DNA from: Blastocladiella emersonii ATCC 22665
Taxonomy: Eukaryota; Blastocladiomycota; Blastocladiomycetes; Blastocladiales; Blastocladiaceae
Length of the DNA stretch: 64,000 nt
Direction of reading: 5' to 3'
Assembly (NCBI GenBank): GCA_025594325.1
Contig: JANHCV010000016.1
Span: forward strand, 62,001-126,000
Shown here: positions 9,108 through 20,595 of the stretch, piece by piece
Position numbering within the stretch: position 1 is the stretch's first letter
How the letters are laid out: every line of letters starts with the position of its first letter
The notes under the pieces: model-generated
Seen by the model: only the letters and a program-made list of their open reading frames with translations
The model's database searches: none
What the model was told of the DNA's origin: nothing
Made by a program: the position numbers and the translations under genes

Positions 9108-9909
9108 GGTTTGCTGAGGGTGGCGGTGGTGGCGCTGGTCGCGGCGATGATGGGCGAGTGCAAAGCAGGCGATGCGTTGCAGGTAGTGGTGGGCGGGGCA
9201 GCAGGTGCCGTCGCGGTCTATAGTCTATTTCATGTACGGGGTCCACGAGCAGGAGGAGGTCGTCGTGAGGATTTGGTGGCGCTGGCGCAGGCGCTCTGCT
9301 GCTGACACGGCGCGGCGCAAGTGTGGCGGTGGCGCATGTCGAGGGAAGATGACCGTGGCGGCCGCCTCACGGGGCCGCGCGACGCGACTCTCGCGTCTAG
9401 CATCGCCTGGTGCGCCGCGAGCGAGTCGCTGGGGGCCCGGGCGAGGCCCAAAGTCGCGATGTACCAAGTTGGGTCGAACAACGGTTAGCAGAGCTCGCCC
9501 TTGGGGCGGGAAGTCGGCGCGACGCGCCTCGCTCGCAGTCCCCTCCGTGATGCGTGCTGTGATGGCTGCACTGATGGCCGGTGCTCCTGCCAACGGAGCA
9601 ACATGAGCCGACCGTGGTGGGCGAGAATGACAACTCAGTCGACTGAGAGTGTACTCGGGCCTCATATTCGCGTGTGTATCCAGACCATGCGAAGATCCCG
9701 TTCTCGTCGTCCCTGCCGTCAACAAACGGCCAGGGAGGCGACCCTGACAGCACCAAGTCCCAGCTCGGGTGGCGGTGCTTGAGTCGGCGCCTCCGCGCTC
9801 AGCCACCCGTGAACAGATCTGAGGCCGTCGAACCGCAATGGTCGCGGGTATAAAGCAGGGGTCCCGCCTCTGCCGGCCTTCTCTCTCCACCCTCGCAACC
9901 ACGCCCACC
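9108..9909. other. Divergent promoter region, no gene seen
   Basis: About 800 bp between a minus-strand and a plus-strand gene. It contains a TATA-like CTATAG near 9220 (for the minus gene) and TATAAA at 9849 (for the P450). A GTGTACTCGGG word at ~9645 matches the LOR signature codons, but no flanking similarity supports a relic. Confidence 0.45.
9849..9854 (+). promoter_or_regulatory. TATA box of the P450 gene
   Basis: TATAAA sits 56 bp upstream of ATG 9910. The longer frame from 9838 would place the TATA box inside coding sequence, which supports the downstream start. Confidence 0.6.
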
Positions 9910-11568
9910 ATGGAATCTTTCACCGACTCTGTGCCAGACCGCATCACCAACGCGCTGGCGCGCCCGAGCACCGTCGCCCTGATGGCCGCCGGCATCGCCT
10001 CGGCGTGGCTGCTGCACCGCGCCTCGCGCACCAGCGACGACCGCACGCTCAACGGCCTCCCACTTCCTCCGGAACCCGCGGGCAAGTGGCCGATCCTCGG
10101 ACACCTGCCACTCCTCGGCGCGCACGCGTCCGCGTCGCACAAGCTGATGCAGCGGCTTGCGCGAGAGCACGGGCCCGTGTTCATGCTGACGCTCGGGACC
10201 GAGCGCGCGATCGTGATCTCGAACGAGGCCCTGGCGCGCGAGTCGCTGATCAAGCGCGGCGGCGCGTACGCGGGCCGGTTCCTGACGCGCCTGTGGGCCA
10301 TGGTGTGCGAGAACGGGACGAGCCTGGCCATGGCGCCGTACGGCGACCACTGGCGGTTTACGCGGCGCGTCGCGCACAAGATCCTGACGCCGCTCGCGCT
10401 GTCGTCGCTCGACGCGACGCTCGAGCACGAGGCTGCGCGGTTCCTCGCGCACCTGCGCGCCCACCCGGTGCAGGCAGATGCGACGCCGCTGTTCCAGCGG
10501 TACACGGCCAACGTGATATTCTCCAAGGCGCTCGGGCTCTCGTTCGCGTCGCTCGAAGATCCGACACTTACGACCACCATCGCCTGCGCCAACGACCTGT
10601 TCGAGGCGATCGGCGTCGGCGGCTTCGAAGAGTACCTCGGCAACTCCGGGTGGCTCGCGGCGTGGCCCGGGTCAGCGCTCGTGCGGCTCATTTCGGCGCG
10701 CAAGACGCGCGCCGTCGAGTCGGTCGTCGACCGGTTCTACGTGCGGATCCTGCAGCCGCGGCTCGAGTTCCTCCAGGCGCGGCTGGCGCGCGAGTCGGCG
10801 GCGCAGCGCGCGGCACGCGAGCTGTGCTACGCCGAGGAGCTCATGGTCCAGGGGATGGCGGACCCGGAGGCGGCGATGCCGCTGCAGCGCATCAAGCAGC
10901 TCATGGCGGACCTGCTGATCGCCGGACTCGACACGACGGCGGCCACCATGGCGTGGATCGCCGTGATGCTCGTCAACCACCCGGCCGCGCAGGCCAAGGC
11001 GCACGCCGAGCTCGACGCGCTGCGCGACGCGCACGGCAAGCCGCGGATGCCGGGGCTCGCTGACATGGAATCGCTGCCGTACACGCGGGCCATCATCAAG
11101 GAGGTGCTGCGCGCGATCCCCGTGGGCCCGCTCGGGCTGCCGCGCATGACGACCGAGGACACGGAGGTCGGCGGGTTCGCGGTGCCCCAGGGGACGCAGG
11201 TGATTTATAACATTGTCGACATCCACGAGGACATGTACCCGGGCGCCGGCACCGAGTTCACGCCCGAGCGGTGGCTCGCGGGCGGCAAGGGCGACGGGAA
11301 CGGCAAGGCGAATCTCGAGATCCCCGACGGCCTGTACACGTTCGGCCAGGGCCGGCGGCTGTGCCCCGGGTTCCACCTCGCGTACCGCGAGCTGTTCCTG
11401 GTCACGTCGACGATGCTGGCGGCGTTCGAGCTGCGCAGCGCTGACCCGGACCGGCCGCGGATCAGCATGGACGAGACGTTTGGGCTCACGGTCCTGCCCA
11501 AGCACGGCGTGCCAGTCCAGTTTGTCCCGCGCGGCACGGCGGCGGCCAGCACGGCTTCTGAGGAGTAG
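9910..11568 (+). CDS. Cytochrome P450 (microsomal, E-class group I type)
   Basis: Intronless, 552 residues. The start at 9910 puts a hydrophobic anchor (STVALMAAGIASAWLLH) near the N-terminus, followed by a proline-rich hinge (GLPLPPEP) as in ER-bound P450s. Diagnostic motifs are in order: WRFTRR (C-helix), I-helix oxygen-binding AGLDTTAATMAW at ~337, K-helix KEVLRAIP (ExxR) at ~396, FTPERW, and the haem-ligand loop FGQGRRLCPG at ~477 with its Cys. The N-terminal third resembles CYP2-clan enzymes, but substrate cannot be deduced. It is expected to be a haem monooxygenase using NADPH-P450 reductase. One of four P450 loci in the window and not closely similar to the others. Confidence 0.93.
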   Translation: MESFTDSVPDRITNALARPSTVALMAAGIASAWLLHRASRTSDDRTLNGLPLPPEPAGKWPILGHLPLLGAHASASHKLMQRLAREHGPVFMLTLGTERAIVISNEALARESLIKRGGAYAGRFLTRLWAMVCENGTSLAMAPYGDHWRFTRRVAHKILTPLALSSLDATLEHEAARFLAHLRAHPVQADATPLFQRYTANVIFSKALGLSFASLEDPTLTTTIACANDLFEAIGVGGFEEYLGNSGWLAAWPGSALVRLISARKTRAVESVVDRFYVRILQPRLEFLQARLARESAAQRAARELCYAEELMVQGMADPEAAMPLQRIKQLMADLLIAGLDTTAATMAWIAVMLVNHPAAQAKAHAELDALRDAHGKPRMPGLADMESLPYTRAIIKEVLRAIPVGPLGLPRMTTEDTEVGGFAVPQGTQVIYNIVDIHEDMYPGAGTEFTPERWLAGGKGDGNGKANLEIPDGLYTFGQGRRLCPGFHLAYRELFLVTSTMLAAFELRSADPDRPRISMDETFGLTVLPKHGVPVQFVPRGTAAASTASEE

Positions 11569-12501
11569 TAGGGTTGCATGGGTGACACAATAGATCGTCT
11601 CTTTCTCTGGCCAGGGGCTCAACGCGACGTGACGCGTGTGGCAGCCAGCTCACGCGCACGGTGCAGATCCTCCAACGCGTGCCCGCGTTGCCCTCCACGG
11701 ACGCCCTCTCGATTAGGGGTCCCATCTCACGTCTCAGTCGAGCGCTCGACCAAGAGCATTACAAGTGCAGCAAGTTGTCCGCCGCAGGAACTCATTCGAG
11801 AGCGCGTCGTGACGAGAGCGAGGGCGGTCGGGTCGGGCTCGCGTTTGACCAACGCGTCCATCGGCTTCGTCTTCGCCGTTCGTTCGGCTTGCCGCTCCGC
11901 CATCGCACCGCTCTCTTCTCGATCCGCCCACCGAATCAGACTGGACTGTCCTGCTGCCCGCCCGCTCTCACGCTGCAACGGCCGCGGCTCCACGTCACCG
12001 CGCCCGTCCATCGCCCGCCCGCCCATCGCTCGCTCCAGTTCGCGCCCCGTGCTCCCTTCTTCTCCCTTTCAGCGGACGCTTGGCTCCACGCTTGGCTCCG
12101 TGCTTCCGTGCCCCGTGTGTCACCGCTGCTGCGCCGCCCGCGCCCTCGCCCCCGTGCGCCCGCGGCAGGCTCCTCTTTCCTCACGCGGCGACGCGTTTGG
12201 ACTCGCGCGTGTGCGCTCGCGCTGCCCACCACACCTCACCACTCGGCCCGTCCTCGCTGACCCGACGCCGACGCCGAGTCCACTGCACCTGCCGCCACCG
12301 GCATCTCGTCCCGCCTCGCTGGAGCCATCGCTGCGCCCGTGCTGCGCCGCGCTGCGCGACCATCGCGTCGTGAAAACGACGTCGGCCTCGACGGCCGCTC
12401 TCGCTCCCCTCTCCCCCGCTCCCCTCCATGAATACTTGGATCCGATACGCCGCCGCCATCGACTAGTCGTCCCCATCCGTCATACACCATCCTCCATCAC
12501 C
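11569..12501. other. Long upstream region of the RRM gene
   Basis: 930 bp, pyrimidine-rich towards its 3' end. The frame of the next gene happens to be open through it, but codon use is not coding-like and no motif is seen, so I treat it as promoter and 5' leader. Confidence 0.5.
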
Positions 12502-15239
12502 ATGATCGGCGCCGCCGCCACCAACCACCGGCGCTCGCCGCCGCGCGACCCGCCATCCTCGGCCGCACCGTCGACCAAGACCGCCGCCGCCGCGTACCCG
12601 CCGCCCGGCCTCGCTGCCGCCGCGTCGCCCGCCGCGCCCGCCACGGCGTCGCCGTCACCGTCGGTGCCCATCCCGCCGCGCCCCGCGTACATGCCGCCGG
12701 TGGTGACGCGGCACGACTCGGTCACGTCGCTCCCGGCGTCCACCACCCCGACCAAGTACGTCCGCCGCGGGTCCGGGTCGCTGCCGTCGCCGCCCGCCCA
12801 CGGCCAGGGCCAGGGCCACGGCCTCACGCCGACCGAGAACAACACGAACAACAACCTCGCCGCCATGTCGTGGGCCACGTCGTTTGCCGCCCTCGCCCCG
12901 CACCTCGACCTCGATGACCTGCGTCTGCCGCACCGCGACCACGACCGTGAGCGCGGCCAGGGCGGCGCCGGCGACGACCACGCCGAGTTCGGGTTCGGCG
13001 ACGACGAGGGCACCGCGACCCCGCCCACGTCGCCCGCGTCGTCGCTCTTCAGCCTCTCCTCCTCCTCATCCCCCTCGCGCGACGATGACGTGGACCCGGC
13101 CGCCGCGGCGCTCGCCGGCATCTCGCTCTCGGCCCCGCCCTCGCCGCGCCCCGAGTCGCCGACCGCCGTCGCCGCCCTTGTCACTGGCTCCAGTCTGCCC
13201 GATGCGTCGACAATGATGGCGCACGCTGCCGCTGCCGGCCCTTCGTCGCTGCGCTACCACCACTACCGGCGCGCGACCTCAACGTCGCCGACCGTCGTCC
13301 ACGACCGCCACGGCAGCACCGCCAGCGACGGCTACGTGTTCCCGCCGCACCTCCACCACCACGTGCGCGCCGAGAGCGATGGGCACAGCAGCGCCGCGGA
13401 CCGTCACGCCGACGACGAGTATGACGCGGCCGACGATGATCACCACGACGAGTCGCCGCCACCACCCGCCATGGCCACGGCGACCGCGCAGCACCAGCAG
13501 CAGGACACGCACCCGACGCCGTCGCTCCCGCCGCAGCAGCTGCAGGAGCTGATCGCCAACGCGACCAACAACGTGTACATCCGCGGCCTGCCCGAGTCCG
13601 CGACGGATGCGTCGCTGCGGGCGCTGTGTGCCGAGTACGGGCCCATCGTCTCGTCCAAGGCGATCCTCGACCTGCGCGCCGGCACCTGCAAGGGGTACGG
13701 GTTCGTCCTGTTCGCGGACCTCACGCACGCGCGCCGCGCCGTCGACGGCATCAACCGCATGCCGCCGCTCGTCGTGCCCGGGACGGGGAGCGCGCACACG
13801 CTCCAGGCGTCCATGGCCCGCGAGTCGTTTGCCGCCAAGCTCAAGATCCTGCAGGACGAGGACTCGGCCAACCTGTACCTGTCGAACCTGCCCCTCGACC
13901 TCGACGAGCGCGCGCTCGAGCAGCTCCTCGCGCCGCACGTCGTCGTCTCGGCCCGGATCCTGCGTGGGCCGAACCAGGTCAGCCGCGGCGTCGGGTTCGC
14001 GCGGTACGCTTCACACTCCCTCGCACTCGCTCAACTCGGCCGCCCACTGACCTTATGCCGTGTAGGATGGCCGACCGCGACGCAGCCTTCGCCGTGATCG
14101 CCAGCCTCAACCGCGCCGTGATCCCGGGCTGCACGCACCCGCTGCAGGTCCGTTTCGCCGACTCGCCCGCGCAGAAGCGACTCAAGAGCACCTGCCTCCC
14201 GCCCCCGCCCCCGCCGCCCCCGTCCGCACGCACCGCGGCGTCGTCGGTCGCGTCCACGTCGCCCTCGGTCGACGGCGGCGGGGGTAGCGAGCGCCGACCG
14301 TTCTTCCGCCGCCACTCGGGCTCGCTCGCGTCCTCGCCGCCCGTCGCCGGCAGTGGCCGGGGCCGCGACGGTACCTTGCCCCCGGGTAGCACCGGGTTCT
14401 CGGCAGCGGGGTCGCGGCGCGGGACGTGGGGCCCGCGGTCGCCCAACACCAACAACCACGGCTTCCACCACCGGCGGCAGCCGCACGCCGCGGCGGTGGC
14501 GACGCGTCCACAGGCCATCAACACGGCGACGACGGGCACCTCGCCCACGGCACCGACGCTCCCCGTCCCGCCACCCGTCCCCGTGCCCATCCTCCCGCCC
14601 CACCCGCACGCCCATCCGCACGCGCACGGGATCCCGGTCCCGTACGGGTACACGCTGGTCCCGATCGCCGCGGCGCCCGCGAGTGGCGGTGACGCGACCG
14701 ACGACAAGATGGCGATGCAGCAGCAGCCCGGGATCATCTACTACGCCGCGGCGCCCATGCCGCACCCGCCGAACGGGACCCCCGCCGGCACCGTCGCCGG
14801 CGCACCACCGGGCCCCGGGTTCGTGTACTACATCCCGGCACCCGTCCCCGTCCCCGCGCCCGTGTCTGCGGCGGCAGCGGCGGGAGGACCGCGGTCGTCG
14901 CCTCCACCACCACCAGCGGTGCCCATCGCGATCCCCGTCCCCGAGGCCGCGGTCGTGTACGATCCGACGGCCTCGAGCCCGACGGCCGGCGGCGTGTACC
15001 ACCCAAGCGGCGCCACGGGAGCGGCGTCGTGGGAGCCCATGACCGCGGCAGCGGCGACGGGACCGCCAGGCGCGCAGTTCTACTCGGCGCCGACGGCGGG
15101 GTACTTTGCACCTCCGCCGGGGTTCCACGCGCCCCCACCGCCGCAGTCGGATCCAACCGGCGATTCAGTGGGCCAGCAGCAGCAGCAGCAGCAGCAGTAC
15201 CGCGGCGACGCGCGCGCGCGAGACCGTGGGCAGTGGTGA
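12502..15239 (+). CDS. RBMS/MSSP-type RNA-binding protein with two RRMs
   Basis: Two exons (12502-14003, 14066-15239; intron 62 bp, GTACGC...GTAG, phase 2) encode 891 residues. After a ~350-residue low-complexity N-terminus come RRM1 (RNP2 VYIRGLP, RNP1 KGYGFVLF, ~356-435) and RRM2 (NLYLSNLP, then RGVGFARM across the splice, ~457-545) ending HPLQVRFADSPAQKR. The GVGFARM...FAD order is characteristic of the RBMS/MSSP family of single-strand DNA/RNA-binding proteins. The C-terminal ~330 residues are Pro/Gly/Ala-rich with a poly-Gln run near 15176-15196, a pattern common in mRNP-granule proteins. ATG 12502 was preferred over earlier in-frame starts because codon bias begins there. Probable post-transcriptional regulator. 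Confidence 0.9.
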
Positions 15240-15336
15240 GTGAGCCGGGAGGGCGGGCGGCGAGGATGGCCGCGAGAAGGCGGTGTGATGGGTGGCAGTG
15301 GCGGAGGGGGTTGTACATACGAATCTCGTTTTTCTC

Positions 15337-15615
15337 CTCTATGACTCGCGAGCGAAGGATGGTGGTCGAAGCGGACGGACTTGCAGCGGTCGCGACCGCA
15401 AGGACGGATCGGTGGCGGTCGCGGCCGTGGTCATATTATATAGCGACCGCGACAGTGGCCATCGACCACGGCCACCCACCACGGCCACCGACCACGCACA
15501 GCGTTCTCTATGACTCGCGAGTGGAGGATAAGTGGTCGAAGCTGACGGATCCAGCGCGGTCGCGACCATCGTGACCGCGACGGTGGCCATCGACCACATT
15601 CAGCGCTCGCGACCA
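15337..15615 (+). repeat. Imperfect direct repeat, ~169-bp period
   Basis: CTCTATGACTCGCGAG begins at 15337 and again at 15506; both are followed by similar AGGAT...GGTCGAAGC and GCGGTCGCGACC blocks. This is a local tandem duplication in the 623-bp spacer 15240-15862, which otherwise holds purine-rich DNA (15651-15760) and no gene. Confidence 0.6.
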
Positions 15616-15862
15616 GCTCTCAAGTCTTGTTTGTGGCGGGACATGGCTATGTATTTCGCGCGGCGGGGGCAGAGAGGGAGGAGGGAGAGCGGGGGCCGGT
15701 CGGATATCGGATACGATGAATGTGAAAGAGAGACTAGAGGAGAAGGAGGAGAAAGTGAACGGCGACGGAAGCCAGCGACGGCCGCCGCCGCCATAATCGT
15801 GAAAGTAGAGAAAGACCGGCCCACCCCACCACCACTACACCACGCCCGACCCGACCCGGGCC

Positions 15863-18674
15863 TCACACGCTGGTCCAGTCATTCCACGGCGCCCGGCCGT
15901 GCGCCGCGACCCACTGCGCGTACGGCGAGCCGCCGCCGAACCCCTCGAACCGCCGGAACCCGGGCAGGCAGTGCACGAGCGGGCCCGCCATGCTAGCCGG
16001 GAGCGCCTCGGGCGACGCTGGCGCCGATGCAGCAACCGGTGCCCCGACCCCACGCCGCGCGCGCTCGCGCCGGTTCTCGCGGCGCCGCCGGAACACGGCG
16101 AAACAATGCGCGAGCTTGACATGCCGCATGCACGCCGCCTCGCGGTCCGCGTCCATGCACGCGCACGGCCGGCGGCGCGGGAACGGCGTGATCGCGGCGG
16201 CGCTGTTGTCGCCGCCCGCGCCCTCATCGCGCGCGCGGCCGCCCTGCAGCAGCGGCCGGTCCGTGAGCGGCGGGAGCGCGAGGACCGCGTCGAGCTTGTC
16301 GGCTGCCGCCGCGTACGCGAGCATCGGCACGACGTGCGCGCACTCGGCGGCCACAGCGCGCAGCGCGACGACCGGGTCGCGCGTACCTTCGAGGACGCGA
16401 AGCGCCGCCACGAGATGCCGCGAGAACCCGCGCGCCTTGCACGCGGCCCAGAACACGGGCGACCGCGGGTCGGGCGCCGCCGCGCACACGAGCGGCGCGA
16501 CCACGTCGCGCAGGAGCGCGCGGTGCAGGAGCTGCGGCGCGTGCGTTGCGCCCGGCCGCCCGCCGCTGCGCGTCCACATGCGCCGGATCGCGAACGCCAC
16601 GCCGTTTCCAGTCGCCGAGGGCACCTGGACCACGTCCATGTGCGCGCGGGTGCGCGGGTCGCGCACCGCGAGGTCGCGGAGGTACGGCGCGAGGTCGCGC
16701 AGGACGGCCCACACGACGCGCTCGGTCGCGGGCTCCCAGCTCGGCCCGTGCTCGCGGTCGTCGACGGGCTCGCCGTGCCACTGCCGCAGCTGCGCGGGCG
16801 TCGCGTCGTACAGGCGCGTCACGTGCAGGACCGCGTGCGGGCGCACGCGCGTGAGGCCGACCGTCGCGAGCAGCGCGCGCGCGGCCGCGGGGTTCGAGGT
16901 GGACGCCGACGGGACCTTCGCCCACGCGACCGCGTCGGCCCAGCTCGTCGCCGGCTCGTAGTGCGCGACGAGGTCGCGGCCCGTCTCCATGTCGCGCACG
17001 TGGAACACCTGGCGCGCGTCGCCCGCGCCGCCCTCGACGCGCGAGAAGGGCGCGTACCGGCGCATCCACGCGTACTGCTTGCTCGCCGAGTCCGGGTCCG
17101 TGGCCGCGATCCAGTCCTCGACCAGCTCGGCCACGTGCGCGCGGATCACCGGCCACGCGGACGCGTCGACCGCGTAGTACTCGGCGGGGAACTTGGGCAG
17201 GCACGACGGCGCGGGGGCAGCAGCGGCGGCGGTGGGTTCGGCAAAGGTCACCTCGAGCTGCTGCGCTTTGACGAGCGCGCGCACCGAGTCGCGGATCTGC
17301 GCGACGACTGAGCGCGGCGGCACGGAGGGCGCGGTCGGAACAGCGGGAGCGGGCACGGGCGGGAGCGTCGCGGCGACCATGCGCTCCTTGCCGGCATCAA
17401 AGTCGAACAGGTCGGCCGACGACAGGTGGCGCAGCAGCGCTGCGTCGCACGGCGTCGAACACGTCTTGCGGGGCTCGAGGAGGATGGCCGACGCGTTGGG
17501 CGTGGCGGGCACATCGGCGGCGGCCGAAGTCGCAGAAGGCGGCGTCGACGCGTCGCAGCACGGCGCGGCCGCCGGGAGCAGGTGGATCGCGGCGAACTTG
17601 GACGAGTCCGACGACCGGCGCGACAGGAGCGCGGGCGGGACGTGCGCGGCGGGTGCGAGCATGGCCGCGTCGGTGACGGGGATCGGCGGCGGGCGCGCGC
17701 CCGCAAAGTCGATCACGTCGAGCATGATGTCGAGGTCCGACTCGAACGTGGGCGACGACAGCGGCGACGGCGCCGGCGACACGCGCGGCGACGCGCGCTT
17801 GGCCAGGGCCGAAGACGCACCTGCACCGGTAACCGAGTCGACGTCGTCGTCGAGGAAGCCCGAGTCCATGCGCTCGAACGTGTCCTCGACAAAGTCGGCG
17901 GGCACGGCGCGCGGGGTGGACGAGGCGGAGCCGGACGACCGCTTCTTACCCTTGGCCTTGCCCTTGAGCGCGCGCACGCGGAACGAGGCGTCGCGCGGGC
18001 GAGCGAGCACGGCGGCGCGGGTGCGGCGCGACCGGATCCAGCGCAGGGCGAGCAGGGCCGGGACCACGACGAGCAGGGCGAGCAGCGGGGCGGCCACGAA
18101 CTGCAGGTGCTCGCGCGGGATCACGGCGGCGAGGCCGAGACGCGCGTGGAGCGTCGACGCGAGGGACATGACCGGGGATGTGAGGGAGGCGGCGGGCACG
18201 GTGGTGGGGCGGACGGGCTGGGCCTAGCGTGGAGCGGGGTGTGAGGTGTGAGTGTGGGATGGGATGGGTGAGACCGCGGGCGGCGACGACGACGTACCTC
18301 GACACGGCTACTAATGGTGTCGGGCTCGGCAACAACGTCCTCCCACGCGTACGCAGCGGCCGCGACGGGCGCCGCGGCGGCCGACACGATCACGTCTTCG
18401 GCGGTCCACGCGTCCTTCCACGCCACGCCGGTCGTCGTCGACGCGGCCTCGCCGGGGCTACATGGGCAACGGTAAGCAACCTGCACGTCCGAGACGGTGC
18501 CCCAAAACCGTACCGAGCAATCGCATCAGCACGCAGCGCATGCGCGTCCGCGGCCGCCGACGCGAACCCGGCGAAGAGCAGCACGGCGGCGGCGAGCGCC
18601 CACAGCGCCAGCGAGATCATCGACACGGGCGCGGCCGAGACAGCAGCAACGGCGCGACGGCGGTGCGTCGGCAT
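15863..18674 (-). CDS. Type I membrane protein of unknown family (signal peptide, TM, long cytoplasmic region)
   Basis: Three exons on the minus strand: 18674-18514, 18457-18298, 18223-15863 (introns 56 and 74 bp, donors GTACGG and GTACGT, phases 2 and 0), 893 residues. The long ORF alone would start inside exon 3; adding the upstream exons supplies a signal peptide (MPTHRRR...SLALWALAAAVLLFAGFASA). A ~90-residue lumenal part precedes a transmembrane helix (LLALLVVVPALLALRWI) followed by basic RSRRTR. The cytoplasmic part has Ser/Ala linkers and a folded-looking ~330-residue block beginning near EYYAVDASAWPVIRAHVAEL, then a Cys/His cluster (CACMDADREAACMRHVKLAHC). The fold size suggests a lipid-binding START-like domain only vaguely; I do not recognise the family. 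Confidence 0.66.
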
Positions 18675-19137
18675 CGCCTTGGCGTCGGCAGCCGAGACGT
18701 TGGCGGCGCGGGAGCTAAGCGGGCGAGTCGCGACAGAGGCAGCGGCGGCGTCAGAGGGGTATACATGGCGGGCGCGTTGACTCGGGTGGCAATGCATGGA
18801 GAGGCGAGCGGGTTGCGTGGGGATGGCCATGGGTCGCGCTCGGGGCGAGGGGGGAAGGAGCGGGGATGGCGGCGAGACGCGTGCGCGGGTGAGCGGCGCG
18901 TGTGTGGGGCGGACTGCAGTGATTCACAACCCAGCGGCGCGACGCGCGCGGGCGGCCCACGCGTTCCCAGGCCGGGGAGAAATCACGGTGCGGCGCACTG
19001 GATTTCACCCGAGACACGCGCGCACGCGGAAGGAGACGAAGGGAAAGAGAAAAACAAGCGCGAGGGGAGGGAGCGATCGGTTGCGGCCGTACCTCGGCTC
19101 AGCGGGCGAGCTGCGCATGCTTGTCGGCGTCGGCGTG

Positions 19138-19209
<72 letters not shown>

Positions 19210-20595
19210 AGAGTGGGGGGAGTGCAGGGAAGGGGCCAGCAGGAGCGACTTCCTAGCACGACAGCCGATCCATCACTGACAGGTCAGGAGATGGAGTGTG
19301 TTGCGGTGCGGGGTGTGTGTGCGGGTCGGTAGCTGCCAGATGCTTCCGAGGGAGAGAGAGAAGGGATGAGCTCTCCGTCAGCGGATGCGGGGGGTGGGAG
19401 GGGCAGCAGCGGGTGACGACACGACGACGACGCGACAGCAACAACAGGCGGGGCTGCGGGCGGGTGCGGCGGGCGACGGGCGACGGCGGCGGCGGCGGCG
19501 GGCGAGGACGACGACGGCGGCGGCGACACTGCGGCACGGGCACGGGCGCAGCACGGGAGAGGAAGGCGCGGCCTGATTGCGGCTTTATGGGCCCGCCCGC
19601 AATCTCTCACGGGCGACGCGCGGTGGGCGGCGCGAGCGGGATACACGAAAACGCGCGCGTGTGTGTCGCGCGTGTCACGCCGCCGCGGGCTTGACGCCGA
19701 GTGACACGGGGGCGCGGAACGCGTCGCGCCGCGGCGTGCGGGACGGGAGCGAGCGGGCGGGCGACGGCCGGGCGAGGGAGGGAGGGAGCGAGGGAGCGGT
19801 GGGTGGCGTGGCGTCGGCGGTGGCGGCGGCGTGTGGCGTTTTGTCGCGCTCTCGGTCGTGTATCGCGTCTCTTTCGGAAGTCGCCGCAACGAGGGGGCCC
19901 GACGCGCGCGCGCGGGACACAAGCGCGGAGGGGCCGAGAGGAGCACGCTGACGAGGGGTCTCCCCGCCCGGTCCACTCGCTCTCAATGATTCGCGAGACA
20001 CTTAACTCAAACTTGTTTTCAGCCAGCCGACTCGCGGTCGAGACCTTCCCGCCGCGGGCTACAGCAAGTGACAAGCACAACAGTGCACAGCCGCGCCGCC
20101 GCCCGCCCGGGAGGCGCGCAACAGCAAGAGGGCCGCATCGCGCACTCGCCGGCTGCGCGGACCCGATCGCTCTCCCGCGTGCAAACGGGCGTGGGGATTG
20201 TGGGCGGGGATGTGTGATCGGGCCCGGCCCGGTTCCCATCGTGCTTGTTCTTCCGCGAGCTGCGCCGCACCGCACCGCGCATCATGAAACGATCGACGCG
20301 CGAAAGTGGAGCTGGGAATTCGGGCCCGCGGCAAGCCACTGCGAGACGCGCCGCGCCACGCGGCCCGCGCACGTGATTGTGGCTGTTTCCGTCGTCGCGT
20401 CACTGCCCCGCGCGCGAGACGTCTCGCTCTCTCCCTGCAGGCCCCGTCTCACCTCCCCCTTTGGCGACGCGACTTGGTGCAAGCGCGCGCTCCGTACTTC
20501 CGTTATCCGGGCCCTCCACGCACACGCGTCTCCCGCCCGCGGCGTGATAAGCGATCATCGCGACCCGGCTAAACCCGCTGCTGCCCACCTTCACG
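18675..20595. other. Long intergenic region, no gene seen
   Basis: About 1.9 kb of very GC-rich sequence with a hexanucleotide repeat (19138-19209). Open frames here are long only because of GC content; none shows family motifs or splice-consistent exons. Confidence 0.5.
19138..19209 (+). repeat. (GTCATC)12 microsatellite
   Basis: Twelve perfect copies of a 6-bp unit. It reads as Val-Ile or Thr-Met alternations in spurious ORFs and is not part of a recognisable gene. Confidence 0.95.

Noticed and set aside
9640..9670. LOR relic (GTGTACTCGGG word) upstream of the P450
   Set aside because: Similarity limited to 11 bp with no continuing frame or second family motif.
9225..10703. 492-codon minus-strand ORF across the P450 promoter and 5' half
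   Set aside because: Overlaps the P450 in antisense and has no family features; the plus-strand gene has all P450 motifs.
18462..19256. Plus-strand ORF beginning MGNGKQ, resembling the LOR MGN start
   Set aside because: Overlaps exons of the minus-strand membrane gene, ends in the GTCATC repeat, and has none of the LOR core signatures.
19005..19256. ORFs reading poly(Val-Ile) or poly(Thr-Met)
   Set aside because: Translation of a (GTCATC)12 microsatellite, not a protein-coding gene.
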